Origin: Paracoccaceae bacterium
Lineage (GTDB): Bacteria > Pseudomonadota > Alphaproteobacteria > Rhodobacterales > Rhodobacteraceae
NCBI GenBank assembly: GCA_020832725.1
Contig: JAFIEC010000220.1
Location: forward strand, 1 to 5,101
Reading direction: 5' to 3'
Length of the DNA: 5,101 nucleotides
Part shown: in pieces, positions 1 through 5,101 of the stretch
Position numbering within the stretch: the first letter of the stretch is position 1
Layout of the letters: each line of letters starts with the position of its first letter
Notes under the pieces: model-generated
What the model was told of the DNA's origin: nothing
Database searches by the model: none
The model's input: only the letters and a program-made list of their open reading frames with translations
Made by a program: the position numbers and the translations under genes

Positions 1-528
1 GGGATGCTGGTTCTGGAAGAGCTGGAACACGCCCGCGCCCGGGCGGCCAGGATCTATGCCGAGCTCACAGGCTATGGGGCCACCTCCGACGGCCATGACA
101 TGGTCGCCCCCTCCGGCCAGGGTGGAGAGCGGTCCATGCGCCTTGCAATCTCCACCCTGCCCGAGGGTCGCAAGGTCAGCTACATCAATGCCCACGCCAC
201 CTCTACGCCTCCGGGGGACGTCACCGAAGTCGAGGCGATCCGGCGTGTGTTCGGGGCCGATGCGGTGCCTCCGATCAGCTCCACCAAGTCGCTGACCGGC
301 CATTCGCTGGGCGCCACGGGCGTGCACGAGGCGATCTATTCGCTGCTGATGATGCAGGGCGGGTTCATCGCCGCGTCCGCCAATGTCGGAACGCTCGACC
401 CGGCCCTGCACCCCCACGAGATCGCCACCGAACTGCGCGAGGGGGTGGAGATCGACTCGGCCCTGTCCAACAGCTTCGGCTTTGGCGGCACCAACGCCAC
501 GCTGCTCTTCAGCAGATATCGCGACTGA
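1..528 (+). CDS. fabB: 3-oxoacyl-[ACP] synthase I (FabB), C-terminal part
   Basis: Beta-ketoacyl-ACP synthase I condenses malonyl-ACP with a growing acyl-ACP in the cytoplasmic type II fatty-acid pathway. FabB is the form needed to elongate unsaturated intermediates made by FabA. The frame is open from base 1, so the gene starts upstream. The 175 visible residues are the C-terminal part of a protein usually about 405 residues long. Two of the catalytic elements are present: His in HATSTP (bases 193-195), then Lys and His in STKSLTGHSLGA (286-288 and 301-303). The C-terminal glycine-rich motif NSFGFGGTNA starts at base 469. The active-site Cys would lie upstream of the window. The stretch GVHEAIYSLLMMQGGFIA and the ending resemble E. 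coli FabB more than FabF. The ATG at base 4 is internal, not the start. fabI follows after 15 bases, which suggests one operon, probably with fabA upstream (inferred). Confidence 0.95.
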   Translation, partial: GMLVLEELEHARARAARIYAELTGYGATSDGHDMVAPSGQGGERSMRLAISTLPEGRKVSYINAHATSTPPGDVTEVEAIRRVFGADAVPPISSTKSLTGHSLGATGVHEAIYSLLMMQGGFIAASANVGTLDPALHPHEIATELREGVEIDSALSNSFGFGGTNATLLFSRYRD

Positions 529-530
529 GC

Positions 531-537
531 GGAGGAG
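531..537 (+). promoter_or_regulatory. Ribosome binding site of fabI
   Basis: GGAGGAG lies in the short fabB-fabI gap, six bases before the ATG at 544. It is a near-perfect Shine-Dalgarno sequence and fixes the fabI start. Confidence 0.85.
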
Positions 538-543
538 ACAGCC

Positions 544-1332
544 ATGGCCGAGTTGATGCGCGGCAAGCGGGGCCTGATCATGGGCGTCGCCAATGAACGC
601 TCCATCGCCTGGGGCATCGCGCAGGCCATGGCGGCCGAGGGGGCGGAGCTGGCCTTCTCCTACCAAGGCGAGGCCTTTGGCCGAAGGGTGGAGCCGCTTG
701 CCCGATCGCTGGGGGCGGATCTTCTGGTCGATGTGGATGTGACCGACGATGCCTCGCTCGATGCAGCTTTCGCGACGCTGGCATCGGCGTGGGGCACCAT
801 GGATTTTCTAGTCCATGCCATCGCCTTCTCGGACAAGACGGAACTGACCGGGCGGTTCGTCAACACGACCCGGGCCAATTTCAAGAAAAGTCTCGAGATC
901 TCGTGCTTCTCCTTCATCGACGTGGCGCGCCGGGCAGCCCCGCTTATGCCCGCAGGCGGCACCCTGCTGACGCTGACCTATCAGGGCTCCAACCGGGTGA
1001 CGCCCTATTACAACGTGATGGGCGTCGCAAAGGCGGCGCTGGAATCGGCGGTGCGCTATCTTGCCAATGACCTCGGCCCCGACGGGATCAGGGTGAACGC
1101 GATTTCGCCCGGGCCGATGAAGACACTGGCGGGCGCGGCCATCGGCGGCGCGCGCAAGACCTTCCGCCAGACAGAGGCCAACGCGCCCCTGCGCACCAAT
1201 GCGTCGCTGCAATCGGTGGGCGGGACGGCGGTTTATCTTGCATCCGATTACGGCCAGCACACCACCGGAGAGATCATCCGCGTGGATGGCGGCTATCACG
1301 TCATCGGGATGCCCCAGTCCGAAAACATCTGA
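544..1332 (+). CDS. fabI: Enoyl-[ACP] reductase (NADH), FabI
   Basis: FabI reduces trans-2-enoyl-ACP to acyl-ACP with NAD(P)H, the last step of each fatty-acid elongation cycle. It is a cytoplasmic tetramer of the short-chain dehydrogenase fold. The 262 residues equal the family's usual length. Visible features are the N-terminal nucleotide-binding loop GVANERSIAWG (residues 14-24), the catalytic Tyr146 and Tyr156, and Lys163 in YNVMGVAK, at the same numbers as in E. coli FabI. The substrate-loop region ISPGPMKTLAGAAI (187-200) and the C-terminal VDGGYHVIGM complete the fold. The Y-x6-K spacing marks FabI and separates it from FabG (Y-x3-K). The position equivalent to E. coli Gly93 is Ala94, as in Gram-positive FabI. 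The ATG at 544 has a strong ribosome binding site. The gene lies 15 bases after fabB and probably shares its transcript. It ends 13 bases from the oppositely directed ugpC. Confidence 0.97.
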   Translation: MAELMRGKRGLIMGVANERSIAWGIAQAMAAEGAELAFSYQGEAFGRRVEPLARSLGADLLVDVDVTDDASLDAAFATLASAWGTMDFLVHAIAFSDKTELTGRFVNTTRANFKKSLEISCFSFIDVARRAAPLMPAGGTLLTLTYQGSNRVTPYYNVMGVAKAALESAVRYLANDLGPDGIRVNAISPGPMKTLAGAAIGGARKTFRQTEANAPLRTNASLQSVGGTAVYLASDYGQHTTGEIIRVDGGYHVIGMPQSENI

Positions 1333-1345
1333 CGCACGCCGCCCC

Positions 1346-2398
1346 TCAGAGGAGGCGATGGCCGCTTTCGGCCTCGAACGGATGCAGCGCCGCAGCCGGG
1401 GCATGAAGGACGAGGTCCGCCCCTTCGGTCAGACCGGGAACATGGGACAGGCGCACAGTCATCCGCGTCTTCCCGTCGATCAGCCTGACATGCAGATGTG
1501 TCTCTGCCCCGGCAGGCTCCAGCAGATCCAGCCGCGCCTGCAGCCGCACCCCCCCGGGAGCGACCGCGTCGAGCCCGATATCCTCGGGCCGGAGACCCAC
1601 AAGATCGGCATTGCCGGGCAGCCCGGAGAGCGCATCGGCATTGCCGTTCGCACGCAGGAGGGACGCGGGCAGCATGTTCATGGCCGGCGAGCCGATGAAG
1701 CCTGCCACAAAGGTCGTGGCCGGGCGCGAATAGACATCCATCGGTGTGCCCACCTGTTCGATGCGCCCGCCGTTCAGCACCACAAGGCGGTCGGCCATGG
1801 TCATCGCTTCCAGCTGGTCGTGGGTGACATAGAGCGACGTCGTGCCCAGTCGGCGCTGGAGCTGCTTGATCTCCACCCGCATCTGCACCCGCAGCTTGGC
1901 GTCGAGGTTCGAGAGCGGTTCGTCGAACAGGAATACCGCAGGTTCCCGTACCAGCGCGCGCCCCATCGCCACCCGCTGACGCTGCCCGCCCGAAAGCTGG
2001 CGCGGCTTGCGGTCGAGGAAGGCCCCGATCTCCAGCATCGCGGCAGCCTCCCGGACCCGGCGTTCAATCTCGGGTTTCAGCACGCCCCTGTTGCGCAGCC
2101 CATAGGCGAGATTGTTGAAGACGCTCATGTGCGGATAGAGCGCGTAGTTCTGAAACACCATCGCGATGTCGCGCTCGGCCGGCTCCAGCGCGTTGACCAC
2201 CCGATCACCGATGGTGAGCCTGCCTTCGGTGATCGTCTCCAGCCCCGCCACCATCCGCAGCAGCGTTGACTTGCCACAGCCCGAAGGGCCGACCAGCACC
2301 ACGAACTCGCCATCGGCGATATCGAGCATGATGTCCGAAACGGCGCGCACTCCGCCTGCATAGACCTTGTGCAGATTGTCCATCACGATCGCGGCCAT
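1346..2398 (-). CDS. ugpC: sn-glycerol-3-phosphate importer ATP-binding protein UgpC
   Basis: This is the ATPase of the Ugp importer, of the MalK/UgpC (CUT1) family. It is a cytoplasmic dimer that couples ATP hydrolysis to transport through UgpA/UgpE. In the 350 residues all nucleotide-binding motifs are intact: Walker A GPSGCGKST (37-45), Q-loop Gln83 in VFQNYALYPH, signature LSGGQ (135-139), Walker B VFLFDEP (155-161), D-loop SNLD (163-166) and H-loop His193. From about residue 235 there is a C-terminal TOBE-type regulatory domain, with GSPAMNM and GLRPEDI. I chose the ATG at 2398, because the conserved MAAIVMDNLHKVY start follows a ribosome binding site. An in-frame start at 2509 would lie inside ugpE. 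The start is two bases after the ugpE stop, so translation is probably coupled. MalK-type ATPases can be shared between importers. The Ugp assignment rests mainly on the adjacent ugpA and ugpE. Confidence 0.93.
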   Translation of the reverse strand: MAAIVMDNLHKVYAGGVRAVSDIMLDIADGEFVVLVGPSGCGKSTLLRMVAGLETITEGRLTIGDRVVNALEPAERDIAMVFQNYALYPHMSVFNNLAYGLRNRGVLKPEIERRVREAAAMLEIGAFLDRKPRQLSGGQRQRVAMGRALVREPAVFLFDEPLSNLDAKLRVQMRVEIKQLQRRLGTTSLYVTHDQLEAMTMADRLVVLNGGRIEQVGTPMDVYSRPATTFVAGFIGSPAMNMLPASLLRANGNADALSGLPGNADLVGLRPEDIGLDAVAPGGVRLQARLDLLEPAGAETHLHVRLIDGKTRMTVRLSHVPGLTEGADLVLHAPAAALHPFEAESGHRLL

Positions 2399-2400
2399 CG

Positions 2401-3249
2401 TCACTTCTCCGTCTCGGTGAGGCCCTTCACGAAGAGCCGTTGCATGAACAGGATCACCAGGACGGGGGGCAGCGCAGCCATCACCACGGTGGCCATCACC
2501 AGATGCCACAGCGGTTCGCTGTCGCCGCCGGTGACCATGCGCTGGATGCCCATGACGATGGTGTAGTATTCGGGATCGGTGGTGATCAGCAGCGGCCAGA
2601 GATACTGGTTCCAGCCATAGATGAACATGATCACGAACAGCGCCGCGATATTGGTGATCGACAGCGGCAGCAGGATATCGCGAAAGAACTTCATCGGCCC
2701 CGCGCCGTCCACCCGGGCGGCCTCCATCAGCTCCTCGGGCACGGTCATGAAGAACTGCCGGACCAGGAAGGTCGCGGTGGCCGAGGCGATCAGCGGAATC
2801 GACAGCCCGGCATAGCTGTTGAGCATGCCGAGGTCGGCCACCACCTGGAAGGTTGGCACGATCCGCACCTCCACCGGCAGCATCAGCGTCAGGAAGATGA
2901 TCCAGAAGAAGAAGATGCGGAAGGGAAAGCGGAAATAGACGATGGCGAAGGCCGAGATGATGGAAATGGCCAGCTTGCCGATGGTGATCGCCAGAGCCAT
3001 GATCAGGCTGTTGGTCAGCATCAGCGAGATCGGCGGTGTGCCCGCGCGCGAGCGCCCTTCGGTCCAGGCGGTGCGATAGTTCTCCAGCGCGTTCGGCCCG
3101 GGCAGCAGCGGCATCACGCCCCGGAGGAAGGTGCCCGGCGGATGGGGACTGGCAATGATCGCGACATAGATCGGAAACACCACCAGCGCGACGCCGAAGA
3201 TCAGCACCACATGCGACAGCAGGTTCCCGAGGGGGCGGTTCTCGACCAT
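2401..3249 (-). CDS. ugpE: sn-glycerol-3-phosphate importer permease UgpE
   Basis: This is the second inner-membrane permease subunit of the Ugp importer (MalG-type, binding-protein-dependent transport family). It pairs with UgpA to form the translocation path. Its 282 residues match the E. coli UgpE length (281), and resemblance is strong along the whole chain. Examples are the MVENRP start, LMLPVEVRI (122-130), SATATFLVRQFFMT (156-169) and FIYGWNQYLWPLLI (209-222). The EAA loop that docks on the ATPase is EAARVDG...ILLP (176-195). About six membrane segments can be seen, near residues 12-33, 76-105, 111-128, 145-165, 197-219 and 251-270. The ATG at 3249 follows GGGGAAAG on the - strand (3254-3261). 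The gene is 16 bases after ugpA and two bases before ugpC, so it sits in the middle of one operon. Nothing looks broken. Confidence 0.95.
   Translation of the reverse strand: MVENRPLGNLLSHVVLIFGVALVVFPIYVAIIASPHPPGTFLRGVMPLLPGPNALENYRTAWTEGRSRAGTPPISLMLTNSLIMALAITIGKLAISIISAFAIVYFRFPFRIFFFWIIFLTLMLPVEVRIVPTFQVVADLGMLNSYAGLSIPLIASATATFLVRQFFMTVPEELMEAARVDGAGPMKFFRDILLPLSITNIAALFVIMFIYGWNQYLWPLLITTDPEYYTIVMGIQRMVTGGDSEPLWHLVMATVVMAALPPVLVILFMQRLFVKGLTETEK
2404..2410 (-). promoter_or_regulatory. Ribosome binding site of ugpC
   Basis: On the - strand GGAGAAG lies within the last codons of ugpE, five bases before the ugpC ATG at 2398. It decides for this start over the longer in-frame opening at 2509. 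Confidence 0.7.
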
Positions 3250-3253
3250 CAGA

Positions 3254-3261
3254 CTTTCCCC
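3254..3261 (-). promoter_or_regulatory. Ribosome binding site of ugpE
   Basis: On the - strand GGGGAAAG lies in the 16-base gap between ugpA and ugpE, four bases before the ATG at 3249. It is a moderate Shine-Dalgarno match that fits this start. Confidence 0.5.
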
Positions 3262-3265
3262 GGCA

Positions 3266-4150
3266 TCAGTAGTTCACCCGGCGTTCGATGTAGCGGAACT
3301 GGATCACCGTCAGCGCGATCACGATGGTCATCAGGATCACCGACTGGGCCGCCGACGAGCCCAGGTTCAGCCCGACGAAACCATCCCGATAGACCTTGTA
3401 GACGAGGATGTTGGTGGCCTGCGCCGGCCCGCCTTCGGTCGTGGCGTGGATGATGCCGAAGGTGTCGAACATCGCGTAGACGATGTTGACCACCAGCAGG
3501 AAGAAGGTGATCGGCGACAGCAGCGGAAAGACGATGGTCCAGAACCGCTTGGCCCGGCTGGCCCCATCGATGGCGGCGGCCTCGATCAGCGACTGCGGCA
3601 CCGACTGCAGCCCCGCGAGGAAGAAGATGAAGTTGTAGCTGATCTGCTTCCAGGCCGCGGCGATGATGACGAGGATCATCGCGTCGGTACCACTGCGGCG
3701 GTGGTTCCAGTCATAGCCCACCATGTCCAGCATGTAGGGCAGGATGCCGATGGAGGGGTTGAAGATGAACCACCACAGCACCCCCGCGATGGCTGGGGCC
3801 ACCGCATAGGGCCAGACCAGAAGCGTGGAATAGCTGTCGCGGGACCGGATCATGTTGTTGACCATGACCGCGAACAGGAGCGCCAGCGCCATGGACAGCA
3901 CCGTTGTGCCCACGGCAAAGACCAGCGTCATCTGCATGGAGTTGAGATACAGCGGATCTTCCATCAGGCGACGGAAGTTGTCGAGCCCGACAAAGGTCAC
4001 GCGCAGCCCGAAGATGTCCTGCCGTAGCACCGACTGATAGAGCGCCTGTCCAGCCGGCCAGATGAAGAAGATCAGCGTGATGATGACCTGAGGGGCCAGC
4101 AGCGCATAGGGCAGCCAGTAGCCCGAGAAGGTGGTGCGTTTGGTCTGCAT
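3266..4150 (-). CDS. ugpA: sn-glycerol-3-phosphate importer permease UgpA
   Basis: This is the first inner-membrane permease subunit of the Ugp importer (MalF-type), the partner of UgpE. Its 294 residues match E. coli UgpA (295). Resemblance runs end to end: WLPYALLAPQVIIT (12-25), FIWPAGQAL (29-37), PYAVAPAIAGVLW (114-126), WKQISYNF (167-174) and the C-terminal GSSAAQSVILM...QFRYIE. The EAA docking loop is EAAAIDG...IVFP (190-209). About six membrane segments lie near residues 14-34, 74-99, 109-130, 158-180, 207-229 and 267-287. The ATG at 4150 gives the family's usual N-terminus. However, only a weak Shine-Dalgarno (GAGCGGG) precedes it, so initiation may be poor or helped by another signal. 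An 82-base gap holding a strong hairpin separates it from ugpB. Together these features suggest less permease than binding protein is made, as is usual for such importers (inferred). Confidence 0.95.
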   Translation of the reverse strand: MQTKRTTFSGYWLPYALLAPQVIITLIFFIWPAGQALYQSVLRQDIFGLRVTFVGLDNFRRLMEDPLYLNSMQMTLVFAVGTTVLSMALALLFAVMVNNMIRSRDSYSTLLVWPYAVAPAIAGVLWWFIFNPSIGILPYMLDMVGYDWNHRRSGTDAMILVIIAAAWKQISYNFIFFLAGLQSVPQSLIEAAAIDGASRAKRFWTIVFPLLSPITFFLLVVNIVYAMFDTFGIIHATTEGGPAQATNILVYKVYRDGFVGLNLGSSAAQSVILMTIVIALTVIQFRYIERRVNY

Positions 4151-4188
4151 GGGGCCCGCTCTGGTGATGCCGGTCGCGGCACGGCAAG

Positions 4189-4216
4189 GCGCCCGCCCCG
4201 AGACCGGGGCGAGCGC
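4189..4216 (-). promoter_or_regulatory. Intercistronic hairpin between ugpB and ugpA
   Basis: In the - strand transcript, bases 4216-4205 (GCGCTCGCCCCG) pair with 4200-4189 (CGGGGCGGGCGC) as a 12-bp stem around a four-base loop (GTCT). One pair is a U-G wobble. In the opposite RNA that pair would be an A-C mismatch, so the fold favours the ugp transcript. It starts 16 bases after the ugpB stop and has no U-run after it, so it is probably not a full intrinsic terminator. By analogy with other importer operons it may protect the ugpB mRNA 3' end or attenuate transcription into ugpA. The stem is seen in the sequence; the role is inferred. Confidence 0.6.
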
Positions 4217-4232
4217 GGGAAGAAGCCGGGGC

Positions 4233-5101
4233 TCAGTTCAGCGCGGCTTCGAATTCGCGCAGGAGCGCGTTGCCGCGGCGCACGGCGTCGTCGGCGGCCT
4301 GCTGGCCGGTCTTGGCACCCGACATCACCGCTTCCATCTCTTCGGAGATGATATCACGGATCTGCACGAAGCTGCCGAAGCGCAGGCCCTTGGAGTTCTC
4401 GGTCGGCGAATTGAGGTTCATCTGCCGGATCGAAATGTCGGCGCCGGGGTTCTCGTCGTAATAGCCCTGCGCGATCGTCAGGTCGAAGCTGGCCTGTGTG
4501 ATCGGCAGATAGCCAGTGTCCTGGTGCCACTCGGCCTGTACCTCGGGCAGCGAGAGATACTCGAAGAACCGGGCCACCCCCTCGTATTCCGCGTCCGACT
4601 TGCCGGCCAGCACCCACAGCGTCGCGCCGCCGATGATGGTGTTCTGCGGCGCGCCCTCGACATCGTCGTAATAGGGCTGGAAGCCGTAGCCGACGTTGAA
4701 GTCGGCATTGCGCAGCACACCGGCGCGGCTGGCCGAGGAGCCGAAGACCATGGCGCAATCCCCGGCGTAGAAGGCCGGGAAGGCGTCAGGGCCAGAGCCG
4801 GGACCGCCCCAGCGAAAGGCCCCGGCATCCTGCCAGGCCTTCAGGTTGTCCCAGTGGCGGGCGACCAGTTCGTTGTTGAACACCAACTCGTACTCGAACC
4901 CTTCAAAGCCGTACGCCGGCGTGCCCAGCGGTATGTTGTCCCAGGCGATGAAGTATACCAGCATCACCCAGGACGGCCTGGTGGTGGTGAAACCGCTGGG
5001 GGCTGCTCCGGATTCGAGGATTGCGTTCGACGCCGCCTCGACCTCGGCCCAGGTCGCGGGCGGCGTTTCCGGATCAAGCCCGGCGGCCGAGAAGATATCC
5101 T
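4233..5101 (-). CDS. ugpB: sn-glycerol-3-phosphate-binding protein UgpB, C-terminal part
   Basis: This is the periplasmic solute-binding protein of the Ugp importer (extracellular solute-binding family 1). It delivers glycerol-3-phosphate or glycerophosphodiesters to UgpA/UgpE. The frame stays open to the right edge, giving 288 complete codons. By comparison with E. coli UgpB (438 residues), about 150 N-terminal residues, including the signal peptide, lie outside the window. Family matches include AAGLDPETPPATW near the cut end, FYAGDCAM, GAPQNTIIGGATLWV, EWHQDTGYLPIT, YDENPGAD, SKGLRFG, QIR and the ending DDAVRRGNALLREFE. Pocket elements SSxS, IIGG, TGYLP and QIR are kept. The residue aligned with E. 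coli Trp169 is Arg (bases 4977-4979), and the following ENFSA-like segment reads VYFIA, so ligand preference may differ. GTG at 4967 and ATG at 4964 are internal, not starts. The gene is first in the visible operon; its promoter is not in the window. Confidence 0.95.
   Translation of the reverse strand, partial: DIFSAAGLDPETPPATWAEVEAASNAILESGAAPSGFTTTRPSWVMLVYFIAWDNIPLGTPAYGFEGFEYELVFNNELVARHWDNLKAWQDAGAFRWGGPGSGPDAFPAFYAGDCAMVFGSSASRAGVLRNADFNVGYGFQPYYDDVEGAPQNTIIGGATLWVLAGKSDAEYEGVARFFEYLSLPEVQAEWHQDTGYLPITQASFDLTIAQGYYDENPGADISIRQMNLNSPTENSKGLRFGSFVQIRDIISEEMEAVMSGAKTGQQAADDAVRRGNALLREFEAALN

Noticed and set aside
823..825. Ala94 of FabI at the E. coli Gly93 position, as a sign of triclosan resistance
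   Set aside because: The E. coli resistance change is Gly to Val. Ala is normal in other FabI proteins, including triclosan-sensitive Gram-positive ones, so it is natural variation.
1360..1373. Short stem GGCCG/CGGCC as a fabI terminator
   Set aside because: It has only 5 bp with a four-base loop, no following T-run, and lies within the coding end of ugpC. Such stems are common by chance at this G+C.
808..1404. - strand open frame of 198 codons opposite fabI
   Set aside because: It is antisense to a complete fabI with its catalytic residues, has no ribosome binding site I can support, and its product has no recognisable family features.
1199..2269. Long + strand open frame of 356 codons opposite ugpC
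   Set aside because: It is antisense to an intact ugpC with all ATPase motifs, overlaps the fabI end, and its product is rich in His, Arg, Gln and Pro with no recognisable domain. High-G+C codon bias explains the open frame.
2399..2509. Longer N-terminus for ugpC starting at 2509
   Set aside because: The extra 37 residues lie inside ugpE, are unlike the family's N-terminus, and the ATG at 2398 has its own ribosome binding site and the conserved start.
2440..3453. Long + strand open frame of 337 codons opposite ugpE and ugpA
   Set aside because: It has an improbable His/Gln/Asp/Arg-rich composition and lies opposite two intact permease genes, so it is a shadow of their codon bias.

Overview
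This high-G+C window encodes standard bacterial metabolism and transport. It looks like an alphaproteobacterium, plausibly of the Rhodobacter/Paracoccus type. That placement is inferred from base composition, the FabB-FabI gene pair and the flavour of the protein sequences, not from any search. All of it is packed coding sequence: there is no stretch of 300 bases without a gene, and I see no RNA gene, mobile element, CRISPR array or long repeat.

Layout. Positions 1-1332 on the + strand hold the end of a type II fatty-acid-synthesis operon. This is the C-terminal part of fabB (3-oxoacyl-ACP synthase I, cut by the left edge), followed 15 bases later by a complete fabI (enoyl-ACP reductase). Positions 1346-5101 on the - strand hold an ABC importer operon that reads right to left: ugpB (binding protein, cut by the right edge), ugpA and ugpE (permeases) and ugpC (ATPase). 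The two operons converge tail to tail, with only 13 bases between the fabI and ugpC stop codons.

How the genes work together. FabB makes the condensations needed for long-chain, especially unsaturated, acyl chains, and FabI performs the last reduction of each elongation cycle. UgpB captures sn-glycerol-3-phosphate or a glycerophosphodiester in the periplasm, UgpA/UgpE form the membrane channel, and UgpC powers import. Glycerol-3-phosphate is also the backbone to which the acyl chains are attached, so the neighbouring operons touch the same phospholipid pathway, although nothing in the sequence shows co-regulation.

The points most worth a second look are an apparent change in the UgpB ligand pocket (Arg where E. 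coli has a key Trp) and a strong 12-bp hairpin between ugpB and ugpA that pairs fully only in the - strand transcript. I found no evidence of an undescribed system.
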